In this document: positions 1-11,899 of the stretch, one piece after another
Layout of the letters: each line of letters begins with the position of its first letter
Position numbering within the stretch: position 1 is the first letter of the stretch
From: Zhengitettix transpicula
Lineage: Eukaryota > Arthropoda > Insecta > Orthoptera > Tetrigidae
Direction of reading: 5' to 3'
Length of the DNA: 64,000 bases
NCBI GenBank assembly: GCA_037074705.1
Contig: CM073595.1
Coordinates: 65,524,139-65,588,138 of the forward strand
Program-made: the position numbers and the translations under genes
The notes under the pieces: model-generated
Told to the model about the DNA's origin: nothing
Databases searched by the model: none
What the model saw: the letters and a program-made list of their open reading frames with translations, nothing else

Positions 1-61
1 GGAGTCTTATGGATGGTTATAGATAAATGACATCTCGGGCAACGCCGGGCACCCAGCTAGT
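1..61 (+). mobile_element. Helitron 3' end (element extends left of window)
   Basis: The segment ends in CTAG at 57-60 followed by T at 61. Just upstream is a short G+C-rich hairpin (CGGGCAACGCCGGG, about 36-49; stem GGC/GCC). A 3' CTRR end with a subterminal hairpin, inserted before a T, is the hallmark of Helitrons. The same end recurs almost base for base at 3133-3187, so this is a family terminus and not chance. The 5' part lies outside the window. Confidence 0.6.
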
Positions 62-775
62 ATCTAATAAATAAAACAGAGTGTTTATATATATATATGT
101 ATATATACATATACACCGGTGGAACAAATTTCATACATGTGTTCTTTGCGACCAGGAAACAAACACTGTCGGGGTGTGAAACATTTACCAACCCCAGGAG
201 TGGGGATTGACGAGGGTTGAAATATTCAAACATGTTAAAACAGCCGATATTTGTGTCTGATAAATAATTTTAGGGGTGAAAAAGATTGATAGTGTTTATA
301 CCGATGTTCTATGAGTATAATTTCAAACCCTCATATCATGGGAAAGGAGCGCCGTTAGGAGTGGGGCTGGACAGGTATTACAAGAAAATAACGGGAATAC
401 AACCGATATTGGAGTCAAATACAGGGTAACGGATGTCGGTGAGTTTAATTATGACATTCAAGTGGCCATTTAAAACCCAGGGGAAAGGGTTTGAACGGGA
501 ATGGAAGATTTCAAACAAGTTAAATGGTCGATATTTGAGTGGAATAAATAATTATCAGGGTCAATTACGTTGATAGTATTTCCACCTATGTTTTTTTTGT
601 AAAATTACAACCCTTTTTGGTATGAGAGGATAGCACGCATAGGGTCGGGGGTTGAAACATTCAAACAATCTAAAAAAGTAGATTTTTTAGGCGGATAAAA
701 ATTTTTAGGGGTTAAAGAGATTGATAGTGTTTCTACCGATGTTATATGAGTATAATTACTATTATTACTATTGTT
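61..775. repeat. Diverged internal Helitron-type repeat units
   Basis: Similar units recur here: 'gttgaaatattcaaac' (about 217-232) and diverged copies near 645-660; 'taataaataattttaggggt..gattgatagtgttt' (about 261-298, again about 693-733); 'gagtcaaatacagggtaacggatgtcggtga' (about 412-442). Related units reappear at 2640-3120 inside the second Helitron copy. No protein-coding potential is visible. I read this as decayed non-autonomous Helitron sequence, partly tandem. Boundaries are approximate. Confidence 0.4.
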
Positions 776-778
776 TTC

Positions 779-925
779 TATATCCAGATTGACTTATTAT
801 AACTACTTGACAAAATTCAGATCTAAATTTAGGCGTCATATTTATTGGAACAAATTAGGCTGTTTGTAAGCGAAGATAGGAAACCAGGAAATAAATTCAT
901 AAATTTAAAAACTTTTTCGACATAG
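779..925 (+). repeat. Second copy of the 2485 repeat block
   Basis: About 145 bp beginning TCTATATCCAGATTGACTTA is close to identical to 2485-2627, including the downstream 'aagcgaagataggaaacca' stretch. It diverges abruptly after about 925. It may be the 5' terminus of another Helitron truncated or interrupted on its 3' side. Confidence 0.5.
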
Positions 926-2480
926 ATGCCGTGGCGTCTTCCAATGAAATTATTATCAATCCAAAAACGCTTTTTCTAACCCCAGACATCATTAGGCGTT
1001 CTGTAACAAATAATTAATCAGTTTATATTTCAAAAACACTAAACTTTCAGTCGTATTTTGTTAAATTTAAAATGGCGCGATTATTAAATTACTTAACAAA
1101 ACGTCGCTATTTTCCGTGTATATCGCGTCACACAGTGCAAATAAAATTAAGGAGATTATTTTCAAATTAATTTCTATTATTATGCAACAACAATAATAGA
1201 AAACATAATGAACATTATCATACAAAATACGTCTTGGTTTTACAAGGCTCACCATGGCATCAGGCTCAATGCGGGCACAGTGTGTTATTTTTATTGGTTT
1301 TTAAATTGAAAATACGTAGTTAAAACCTGTGTTTTAATAGTAAAATAATTACATAACTAACGTAACAAATAATAGACCAATTATTACTTATCACACAATA
1401 TTTGTTTATCATTTACTTGCTTTTAATTAACATGATTTATTATTCATTATAAAAAGCCAATTAATTGTGTTTATGGGTATTAATTATGGCCTTTAATTGA
1501 AAAGTTATGGAACAAATAATAATGATTGACTATAATTTTACATTTGTAAATATAGTAATTATTGATTTAAAAAATTAATTATGGAATATGAAAAAGATGA
1601 ATATGGGAACGCAAAAATCATTCCGCATAAAAAAATTGATAAAAATAAATTAATTATTTAATTTCGAAAATTTCTAATTTAAGTTCCACATTATTAATTT
1701 AATTTAGTGACTATCTAAATGTTATCGATTATTTATATATTCAAAATCATTTCTTCATTCCTCTCGGCTAGAGAGAAATAGAGAGACCAAGTAAGCAACG
1801 GCAGGCAGAGTTGTGCCGATGCATGTAAAATGGAGGAGCTGCTGCTTTAGGGGCGGTGCTTAGACTCGTGGACTGAGACACCTGCTCGTGGAATAAGACA
1901 CCTTCTTTACTTCTACTAGCAACCCGCACGACAAAATCACGAAATCCCATACTAAAATTGAAACGCTTCAAAAAGGAGGCGCTCATGACATCTGTTGGAT
2001 TTGGTTCGTACTAACGACTTAACATGGGGTTTGATTTTCACGGAGCTCGATACATCAGGGGAGCAGACGGCCTTAGTAGTTGGCGAAGTTCTTGTCTACG
2101 TCACACCTGCCCCTTCTTCCTGCCTCGCCTTGGTCAGAGGCGTTTACCCAGAACTAAGCAAAATGGCGACATTGTTCTCTGAATTACGCAGTGCGTTTTT
2201 CTTTTAATATTAATTATATTTAGTTAAGAGGAACATTTTTTAGTACAATAAATGACGCACTATAATTTTATATTCATTTTTAGAGGTTCAAGGCAATTAA
2301 TTGTTTTTATCTTACAATCAATCAACATTTATGTACTGAAATATCTTATGACTGTTTTAGGGTTATAAATACTCGATTGTAATGAAATAATTCAATAAAC
2401 CCACACTGCAGTTTCATTTATATAGAAATAAATAAATAAATTCGGCTGCTGTGCGTATTTTTTATTATTATTATTGTACA
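926..2480. other. Gene-free stretch with a G+C-richer patch
   Basis: Sequence between the two copies of the 145-bp repeat block. About 1770-2170 is noticeably richer in G+C than its surroundings and has short open frames on both strands, but I see no recognisable domain, splice structure or homology. It could be a decayed element or unique flanking DNA. Confidence 0.3.
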
Positions 2481-2484
2481 TTTT

Positions 2485-3187
2485 CTATATCCAGATTGAC
2501 TTATTATAACTACTTGACAAAATTCAGTTCTAAATTAAGGCGTCATAGTGGAACAAATTAGGCCGTTTGCAAGCGAAGATAGGAAACCAGAAAATAAACT
2601 CATAAATTTAAAAACTTTGTCGACATCGATACACGATCCAACGTGTAGGGGTGGAGGGCAGTTACAAGAAAAAAACGTGAGAACAACATAGATTCGAGAC
2701 AAATCGAGGTTATAGATGTCACTGAATTTATATATGGCAACCTGGGTAGCGCGCGGAGTTGGTTGTGGGTGGGAGGGCTGGTCGGACGTGGGCGGGCGTA
2801 GAAATGTTCAAAAATGTTAACCTGTCGATATTTGCGCCAAATAAATATTTTTCGGGGTCAATGAGACTCATAATAATACTAAATAAATTCTGTGTATAAT
2901 TTCAACACCTATGGGCATGGTATGGAAGCACGCTTAGAGGTGGGGTTTTGAGAAGCGTTACATGAAAATAACGCGAATAGACCAAGATTCGAGTCAATTA
3001 TGGGGTTATGGATGTCGCTCAATTTCATTGTGAAAAAATTAAGTTTTGCTCGGGGTTGGACGGGGGTAGAAATTTTTAAACAATGGAACCGGCCGATAAC
3101 ACATTTAGTTGCGTTACATAAAAATAACGAAAAATTCGGGGGTTATGGATAAATGTCATCTCGGGCAACGCCGGGCACCCAGCTAGT
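2485..3187 (+). mobile_element. Non-autonomous Helitron copy
   Basis: The 3' end is CTAG (3183-3186) + T with the same hairpin as the copy ending at 60. A candidate 5' end is the TCTATATCCAGATTGAC block at about 2485. The same roughly 140 bp also occurs from about 779 to 925, and flanking sequence diverges just upstream in both places, which suggests a shared boundary. The base before the candidate 5' TC is T, not the usual A, so the 5' end is uncertain. No Rep/helicase ORF is present, so the copy is non-autonomous. Confidence 0.5.
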
Positions 3188-3333
3188 AATAATAATAAAA
3201 AAAATAACAGTCTTATAAATTTATTATAAAAATTTTAGCACTGAGCATATTGTCGTAATAATTCCAAGATTGATACTAAACTCAATTGAATATTTTCCTA
3301 TACATTAAGTGTATTAGTGCAGGAGATCGACGT

Positions 3334-3740
3334 TAATAAGAAAATATACCTCGCTTATTTTCAATCGGCATTATTTTACGGAATAGCAAAACTCGGATCG
3401 CTCCAGTCAGCTGTTGCAAATATTCAAACTGCAAAATCGAGTCGTAAGAATAATAGCTTCCACATGCTGTAAACCTTAGATTCTTATATAGTCGAAATGT
3501 TAAAGTTGTTTTGGCGTAACATCGGCACTGAGAATCTTCCCAACTACGAATAGAGAAACATCGTCTTAGCCTCTTTGGATGCCGCATTCGTTATTTCGGT
3601 ATAAACATATATAATAGTCTCCCAAATGATAGAAATAGCTTGGAAACTCAGAATTTATTTATAAAACACTTTAACCATTTATTATATAAATTCCATATAT
3701 GATATAAATTCTTGAATACACTATTGGATGCTGGAATTCT
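3334..3740 (+). pseudogene. Non-LTR retrotransposon 3' fragment (RT C-terminus)
   Basis: On the plus strand a decayed frame reads like the region after the reverse transcriptase in CR1/Jockey-type elements: an 'AYFQSALFYGIAKLG' block (consensus vyyAlvqSllsYGi..WG), then after stops and a frame change 'IEKHRLSLFGCRIRYFGIN' and 'IYNSLPND' (the usual G.niyNsLP motif). The same block, with 'IEKHRLILFEPSIRYSGIN', occurs in the element at 7.2-9.4 kb, so both belong to one family. The open frame on the opposite strand (3333-3587) is a shadow. The copy is 5'-truncated and non-functional. Confidence 0.65.
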
Positions 3741-4571
3741 GTAATAGTTGAGTAAATTTGTATACTCCCGTCTCGTTCTTGAATTATACTGCCGTTCTGT
3801 TTTCTCCTTTCATGTACGACGTGAATGGACGCAACAACTGCGGTTGAAGGCCATAACACCAGTGTTCTGGGTAATATATCAAGGGTTTAATTAGGCCGGC
3901 GGTTGGGATGTATCTTCTTTTCTCTCTCCGAAAATTTTATGAACTTTCACCTGTCCTGAATATATTCTAGTTTTCTCACGATTTTGGGCGACAATATTTA
4001 GCGATACTGCTTTGAATTCGTCCAGCTATATCAAAGTTCCTCAATAATAAGGCGTCGGATAATATTTTCTTGTAAGAAACTATCAAGATTTTTTAAATAA
4101 AACTACAATAACTATATTCTTCGAGACATGAGTTTGCATAGATCTACAGAGCGTGGTTTAGACGCATACGACATGTGGCTTTTTAAGTACAAGTTTTTGT
4201 AGTACGTCAGCTGCCGACTTGGAACTGAACTTTCAAGGCAACAATAATAATATAAACGTTCATAGAAATAGAAGACGCAAATGAAAAGGCCAGGTGTCAA
4301 ATGTTGAAATGAAAAAAATTACATCTAATTGAAAATTAATAATAATAAAGATACAGACAAAATAAGTGATAATATAAATACCACACAACGTTTCTGGGAT
4401 ACTTGTCGCTTTGATCAGGTGCTAAGAAGAGCCTAGAGCGACTCTTCAGTTGACAAAACTCAAAAGGCTTTTGTTTTTTGTTGAGCTGCTAAAGGAGAAT
4501 TCAACAATACACAAAAATACCCAACAACACACACAATTACGCTTCTATCAATGGATACTCCCGTTGATATT

Positions 4572-4576
<5 letters not shown>

Positions 4577-4614
<38 letters not shown>
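4577..4614. repeat. (TA)n microsatellite
   Basis: An uninterrupted TA dinucleotide tract of nearly 40 bp. It generates a spurious YIYIYI reading frame. Confidence 0.9.
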
Positions 4615-4616
<2 letters not shown>

Positions 4617-5579
4617 TGAGCGTATTTTTCTATTTCCGTATTATGACGTATTTTCGTATTTATATGTAATTGTATTTTTGACGTGTCATTTTTCCTCAGT
4701 AGAGGACTAATTTAATCAATCGGACAATATTTAGTCTGTTAATAATCGTTTAAGTCTTCGTCTTCGTCGAAGCGTATGGAGAAAAAGAGGTCCTAGGGAA
4801 ACTTACTGTAAATGGACAACCACGCTGAGAAAATGGCGCCCGCATCGGCCAGCGAGGCACAACTATTCGTATAAGGGTGCCTCGACGTCGGGTAGCTGAT
4901 AGTAACTCACAAATGAACACAAGTATTTTCAGTTGGGTTTCCCAGAATGTACAATCAAAGAATTTACTTATAGAGAGACAGATAACAACGGAAACACTTT
5001 CCTAAATGCTTTATCTAAATAGCAACATTAACTTTGTAAAATAATTGTAGAAATATATTTATATTATTGTTCATAAATAAATTACTTAGAAATTATTCCA
5101 TATTTTCTTTCTTAATATTATTTACTCAAGTTATTAGTGTTCAATCTTGAGAATAGAATCGGATAGGATTAGGAGAGGCGACGAGTCGCTTAAAACAATT
5201 GACCCGTAGCAAAGAGTGAAACGATTCTGAACGACTCAGCAAAGAGAATCGATGTTCCCATCGCTAGTGCACAGTATTTATAAATTGAATATAATGTGTT
5301 TCGTATCCTCGATGTGCCTCTTAGGCTATCCGGACATCCAATTCAAAATTCTAGGATGGTTTCGCAGATTCTTTTGCCGACGTGAAATTGAGTATTCTTT
5401 TTCCACGTTCGATTTTGACGCATGCCCGAAATTAAAATACAGCAGACCAGTTTTCTCGACCGGCTTTCCGTAACTGCTTAAAGTTAGAGTGGGCGAAAGC
5501 TCTCCCGAGTGTGCAAAAACAGTATTCCACTAAGAGAGAAAGTAGCAGATTTGTTCCGCCATCCGTCATCAGAAGAACA

Positions 5580-5775
5580 GACCCGAAGAAAAGCTCCATT
5601 TTGAGGCAACGTACTTGGATTGTATGTAGTTCTTGCGATGATCAGTCCAGAATACGAGTATGTTCCCAGGTTTATAGTTAGGCCATTTTCGTGAAGCTAT
5701 ATGTACAACTTCCTTTGCTACCAGGGTGACGTGTCCGAAGCAACCGTTAATGGTAAACCACTCAGGTAGATTTCA
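5580..5775 (-). other. Unassigned minus-strand open segment
   Basis: About 64 codons stay open on the minus strand and read like real protein: starting NLPEWFTINGCFG near 5775 and running through 'WPNYKPGNILVFWTDHRKNY' to end near 5580. A TGA lies immediately upstream in frame, and no start codon or clear splice sites could be fixed. I do not recognise the family. It could be an exon, a transposon protein fragment or chance. Confidence 0.2.
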
Positions 5776-7157
5776 TTTTCCCGTTTCCTTGTTGCCAGAT
5801 TTGAAGCATCTCAGGTTACCATGCAGAAGCGATGTAGAATCACGTTCTATTATTAAATTATCACGTTGGAACAAACAACTTGTCATTGGCAATACAGTTC
5901 ATATGACAAAACTGTAAAGAAAGAAAGAAAATGACTCACCAAAGTACCGTCAAACTCCTACAACTAAAATGGAATGTTTTGTCCTGAATGGACGATGGAT
6001 GAAAAAACTATAATATGTTTCTAATTACTGAATAAACAAGTACGAGTACAGCGTTTAAAAAATTGTTTCATTAATAGTTCTAGCAGAAAACTTGGAGGGA
6101 TCTTGGAAATCAGCTCGTTGTTCCGCGCCCCATCTCTTCTATCCTCAATTTTTCTTCTCTAATGGCACAGCACCGGATAAATGATATCTCCGATAAACTT
6201 TCATGAGCATCGTCTTATGATTCTGCTAAAGAAAATAACATACGTAATGGTTTACGTATTTTTTTATACGTGAAATTTGAAGTGAAGCTGGATTAAGAAT
6301 CGGTTGACGGACTGTTCCACGTGCACGCAATGAAAACTGCTGCTAGAGCAGCAAAGTTGCTGTGACAATGCAGAATTTGAGAACACAATGGCTCTAGTGT
6401 TGCTGCTTTGAAAGGAAATTCTGCACGTGCCGAGTGCAGCTGCCATGGTCTAGCTTCTGTTAATCTCAGAGATAGGAGAGACTCACTCCACGACCACTGA
6501 CGTTCAATAGACACATTGCACAACACTTCTTTTTGTTCTTCCAAGTATCCGGTGTTCAAACCTCTATGTGTTTCCTAGACGTGGAGGCTGCCATCTGCCA
6601 TCGATGACATATCTCAATTAACCTATTTTCGACGTGCAATATTCACAAGTTATGTGGATGAGAGTGGGAAAATTCCGAACAAAAACCATTCAGTTGATTA
6701 GCACAATGTGCAGAAGATTGTCGTCCACATCACTCAGAGAGACGTTATTTCGTTGGATTCTACTCCAGCTAATTTTAAGAAGAGAATAATTTTTAAAAGA
6801 AATAAGAATTTTAGATAAAATATTAATCTGCGTCTGTAGCTCCTAAAATTTTATTATAAATAAATATTTAAGTCTTATTTAACAATTAATTTATTAAAAA
6901 TAATACCAAAGAAAAATTTATACAGAAATGATAAATTAAGTTTTGTTTTAAAAGCTGCGGTATCTTGATATTCGAACTTTTCAGGAATCGGATTGGAACC
7001 GTTCGGTCAATAGTACCTAACTTACATTAATTTTTACTAGTTATTATTAATAATTTGTGAAGAAAAAATTATCCACATTTTGTGAATTTTTCTAACAATA
7101 CAATTAAAATAAAAGGGTCCATGCTTTTCTAGTTCCTATAAAAATTCATGAATAAGG

Positions 7158-9470
7158 AAAAGGCAAGTTATCTGTGGTGATTTCAGTATTGACTTTCTAA
7201 GGTACACAAGGAAAGCGCTTAATCTTGAACAACTTCTTTCCTGTAACGGACTTTGTGTTACTAATCGTACCCCAACTAGGGTTGTATTGACTTCCTCCTA
7301 TGTGGCTTAGACCACTCAAAATACAAAGTATCTACCATTAATTCTGTGCTATCAGACCGTAAAGGTCAAGTTATGCACATATATTGCGGAGTGTTGCATA
7401 GTAAAACACGTGTTACAACTACACTGCCAATTAAATCAAGGCGAAGCTAGGGGAAACTTCATGGAACTTCTAAATTCAAGACATCGAGACCCAAATAACA
7501 TGTTTAAAAACTTTATGAATTATTTCTTATCGGTCGTTGACGATGTTGCACCAATGAAACTAATTTCACAAAAACGAACTAAACGAAATACGTGGATTAC
7601 TAAAGGTATTAAGATATCACGTGAAAATCTATGTCGCCTTCGTAAATTGAAAGAAATAATTAAAAGTGATGAATTTAAAAACTTTTATATTTAGTATAAA
7701 CACATTTATAAGAAAGTTGTCACTGCTGCTAAAAAACTAGGTGATGCTAATTCGGATAGTAAAATAAAAGCGACTTGGAACGTGATCAACGAGACATCGA
7801 CTAAATCTAAAAACAGTAACGATATAAAACATATGAAAAACGTATTCCCAATAGCAAATAAAGAAGCAGCTTGTGAATTTAACTCGTATTTTATGATATG
7901 TTAGAAAAACCGTGTGGAGAAAAACGTAACATGTCCAACTTTTGTGAACTACTACGCGAATCCAGAACACCGCTTAATAAGTCTTTCTTTCTACTCCCGA
8001 TCAACAAAAATGAGATTATTAACATAATAAAATATTTAAAATTTTCGAATGCATGTGACAACTTATTAATCACTGCTGTAACGAAATTTCAATTCCAATG
8101 CAGTTCATATTTAACTTGTGCTTTTCCTCTGGTATATTTACGGTTGCTCTGAAAGACCATTGAACAAAAAGGGTTCTACAATTATCGCCCTATTTCCCTC
8201 TTGCCAACAATATTCTCCAAAGTTCTTGAGAAAGCATTGCAATTTTTCTCACAAAGTTTAAAATTATTTCAACATCATAGGGTTTCATTAAAGGTAAATC
8301 CACCAACACTGCTTCATATGACTTCATTCAAAGTATTCATCACTCACCGGACCAAAGTGGCTGAAATTTTTACTCACCTTTCCAAAGCATTTGATTTAGT
8401 ACATCATGATATTTTATTCAGAAAATTAGATTTCAATGGAATGAGAGGAGTTCCTCTATCCTTAGTGCGATCTTACTTGAAAAATAGGCGCCAAAAAATT
8501 GCGTGTGTAAACTTGGATGGAAATGAATATCTGTCAGAATAGGAGACAATTACCTGCGGTGTCCCTCAGGGCTCAATTTTGGGACCTTTACTTTCCATCA
8601 CTTTTATTAACGATTTACCGAATTATTTAGATCCCTTAAAATCAGTCCTTTACGCTGACGACACAAATTTGGTAATCACGGACAGCGAATCGGAAACGTT
8701 GCGTGAGAAAGTAAACATTGTGATGAGCCATTCGAATCTATGCTTCACTGAAAACAAATTTTGTCTTAATCTAGAGAAAACTGAAATCGATAACTTCACT
8801 TAAAACACAAACAGTTTAACTCCTAATTCGGAAAACATTTGGGAGCATGCACCTTTCCTGGATCTGTTCATTGACAATAAATTGAAATGGAATCACCACG
8901 TAAATAAACTCTCGGGAAAAATTAGTAAAATTTGCCTCACATTAAGAGTGATAACTCCAAAGCGTAATATCGACATCTACAATGATATATCATACATAGC
9001 AAACTGGGGTCGTTCACATCACGCGTTGCAAACTTTTAAACTATAAGAGAATCATATCTGATGCGGATTGGAACGACAGTTGCAAGCCATTTTTTTTTGG
9101 AAACTTGGTATTTTAACTTTGCCTTGAACGTATATTCTAGAAATTTTAAATTTTGTCTGGAGATACTTCGAACGCAGCAAATGATTTATAAACACTAGAA
9201 ATCGCTCTCAACTCCACATTGAAAAACATCGCCTAATCCTTTTTGAACCAAGCATTCGTTATTCCGGGATAAATCTATACAATAGTCTTCCAGACGAAAT
9301 AAAAACTTTAAGTACAAAAAAATTATTGATAAAGATTTGTAAATCTTTGTTAATTAATGCAGCATATTACTCGCTGAAAGAGTTCGTACATAGGAAGAAC
9401 AGATTCTATAATAAAATATTTTCTTTTTCAGGTTCGACGGGAATCAAAGTAAGATTTCCTGTTGGAAACT
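7158..9470 (+). pseudogene. Degenerate non-LTR retrotransposon (endonuclease + reverse transcriptase)
   Basis: Remains of a CR1/Jockey-type element in its usual order. The APE endonuclease C-terminal motif reads VICGDFSIDFL near 7167. A linker containing 'WITKGIKISRE' follows near 7590. The reverse transcriptase begins NYRPISLLPTIFSKVLEKAL near 8180. It continues through 'FDLVHHDIL' (about 8391), the GVPQGSILGPLL block (from 8558) and the catalytic YADD (8651-8662). The C-terminal 'IEKHRLILFEPSIRYSGIN' and 'YNSLPDEI' blocks lie near 9220-9300. Stops and frame changes interrupt every domain (for example TAG near 8540 and TAA at about 8801). The downstream 'atgacgtatcc' and AATAAATC stretch at 9600-9640 looks like its 3' UTR. 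The element is dead and shares its 3' block with 3334-3740. Confidence 0.85.
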
Positions 9471-9544
9471 ACGCTCAATGAAAATTGAAGATTAATATAG
9501 TTTTTTAGCTACTGTTATATTAGTCATTAACGTTGCTTTAAATT

Positions 9545-9564
9545 ATATATATATATATATATAT
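9545..9564. repeat. (TA)n microsatellite
   Basis: Short TA tract in the 3' untranslated part of the non-LTR element. Confidence 0.85.
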
Positions 9565-10119
9565 TTGTAATATTTTATTATTTTCTTGTAATATGATATT
9601 ATGACGTATCCTATAGTGAAATGAATAATAAATCTACATCCTAACATTGGGACTTTCTTCTTTGTTTGATTTTACCTGATTCTCTTTTGAAAAAAACTGA
9701 AAGGAATTTTGGTTAAAATTCGACCGTATTTTAAAGATTCCAAAATATTACATTATAAATATAGGAACAAAATTCTATAAAATAAGTTTGAGATTTACAA
9801 AACTAATTTTTTTTAACTCACTAAAGTTTATTTGAAACAAGAATGTTACAAAGAAAGTAAATAAAATAACTGCGCGAGATCGGAATCGCGTCAGGAGTGA
9901 ATTCCTAAATTCAGTGCTGATGAGTGAGTGGAGTGTAATTGGATTTCCATCCAGAGCTAGTATTCAATCCATACAAATGCTTTGGGCAGAGACACTAAGA
10001 CATGGTGAATGCTAATATAATATAAAAGCAATACGACATATTTTAGTTATTCAGTCTCATATAATTTAGTTATTTCTTTAGGAATTAACAGTGTATTAAT
10101 AATTTGAGTTCTGAACTTG

Positions 10120-10840
10120 GTTGTTTGAGAAAATATAAGAAGATATTGGGTTAACACTTTATACTGATATTTATCATATACATTAATGATATGCCAAATG
10201 GTATGTCTACGCTGAACAGAATTTTGGATTGGCTTAATGATCGAATATAGATAACATTTCAAATTACCTCAAAATTAATAACCTTCAAGTAAATGGAAAT
10301 AAGACAATCATTCTACATTTCAGTTAAAAAAATTATACTGCAGAAGGGGAAAATAAACTAATCTGTGACAAAAGAGAAGGAAATTTAGTTAAGTCCACCA
10401 AGTTTTTAAGTATTTATGCGGATTGCAATTGACATTAATTAATTATGCAGTAAAATTAAAAGAAATGCATATGCAGTGAAACAACTATCACCCATACGCA
10501 CTGAACAGGCTTTTATTTTCTCGGAAAAATATTATTAGATTTATATTTGGTTTGAAAAATACTGATTCCTAAAAAGTCATATTTCTTCGAAACAAATTAC
10601 TAACAATCTAATTTATATTTAAAAAAAATTATCATGATGCTAAAGAGGACAAATTTAACACTCCCAGGTCAATGTAGAGTAAATCATAATAATACTAGGA
10701 GAATTACAGACTATTTTAGAGCAAGAACAACCTGAGAATGACCGTTGCCGAAAGGAATGTTATTTTTTAATAAAGAGCCAGTATACATAAAAGAACTGGA
10801 AGGTAAGCACTTTAAAAAGAGCTCTTAAAAATTATTTAGC
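10120..10840 (+). pseudogene. Second non-LTR RT remnant
   Basis: Plus-strand fragments in three frames match the second half of a non-LTR reverse transcriptase: 'IYINDMPNGM' (about 10175; usual lyiNDLP), 'LNRILDWLND' and 'INNLQVNGNKTIILHF' (about 10270-10325; usual W...NkL.lN..KT..i.F). Further on come 'VKSTKFLSIYADCN' (about 10390; usual kFLGi..D..l) and 'HNNTRRITDYF' (about 10687; usual RH.TR). The catalytic YxDD region is not recognisable. The sequence is too decayed to be functional. It differs from the 7.2-9.4 kb copy and is probably a different family. Confidence 0.6.
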
Positions 10841-11467
10841 AAGTAAATTAATATATAATCTCGTTGTGATGCTAAAATTATAAAAATAATAAATTTAAAA
10901 AATTTGTAATTTAATTTAATTATCATCTGTATGTTCAACTTTTTTCTATTTCTTCCTATATCAACCTGAGATTTCCCCATATTGTGTATTGGAATTATAT
11001 GGAAATTAACTCCAGACGTTGGTCTAAACCAATTTTCTGTGCAACCGAATTCCATGTCTGAGGATTTGGTTTGATCTTGGTATTTTCTCCGGTCCTAAAC
11101 GACTCTCAGCTAATTATCGGCAAATATATATTTTTTCCTTTTGTCGGCTTCCGTGCTAATTCCTGTGGCCCTGCAACTTATGACGTCACTCCTGAGACCC
11201 TCCCTGATAATCGGCTTTGGAGATTTTCCACTTTCCACAAACTGCTCGTGAAAACAACTCAAAAGTTTCAATTTCGCATATAAACAACGGTTACAATCCC
11301 GATGGTCCGATATTAGAAAACAATATAATCCAGGAGATACGCAACCTGACTTGCAAAGTAATCACATGACTACGAAAACATTTTGATTTATTAGAATTTG
11401 TCAGTTACACCTTCCTGTTACAAACTATTATGTAAGTCAGGAAAGGATATTATGATTATTTAAAGAT

Positions 11468-11890
11468 TATTTACCAAGTTCCTTGTCATTAAATAAATAA
11501 AATTTATTCAAGAAGCTTTTCAACTGTATGTTTGTCCTAAAACCACAACAAGAACGTTGTGTCAAACCATAAAATAAGTATTTAGAATAAAACTAGATTA
11601 ATTTCTCCTAATTTTCTTATGCAACCATCCACATATTGCACTTGTAAAATAGTACAAAAATTATTTACAAACCATCTTCCCACGTCATTTTTTACATATT
11701 CGGGAGAATGGATCGTGTTGTGTTGACGGTCAACCCAGTAACGACAGGAATTAATCTTGTTTTATTCTAGTCATTTGACACAACTTTCATGTTGAGGTTT
11801 TAGGACAAACATACAGTTGAAACTGGCCTGAGGCCGAAAGCTTCTTGAATAAATTTTTATTTATTTAATGAGATGGATCATGGTAAATAA
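11468..11890. mobile_element. Fold-back element with 100-bp-scale inverted arms
   Basis: The left arm (about 11468-11600) and right arm (about 11740-11890) are inverted copies. They share 'ttattcaagaagctt', 'caactgtatgtttgtcctaaaacc' and the outer 'taaataaataaa' block. The right arm carries an extra 'ctggcctgaggccg' missing from the left arm. No coding capacity is seen. The sequence '..cctgaggccgaaagcttcttgaataaa' next to the right end resembles terminal segments common in Penelope-like repeats. Exact termini and target duplications are not clear. Confidence 0.6.
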
Positions 11891-11899
11891 CCCTTAAAT

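Larger units (their letters stand above)
3741..7150. other. Gene-free stretch, mostly unassigned
   Basis: It contains a (TA)n tract at about 4577-4614 and, just after it, a 'ttgtatttttgacgtgtc' stretch (about 4670-4687) that resembles the 3' UTR of the non-LTR element at 7.2-9.4 kb. A minus-strand open segment at about 5580-5775 is described separately. No splice-consistent gene was recognised in the rest, including the G+C-richer patch at 6290-6600. Confidence 0.3.

Noticed and set aside
3333..3587. 84-codon minus-strand frame
   Set aside because: The plus strand carries recognisable non-LTR retrotransposon motifs; this is its antisense.
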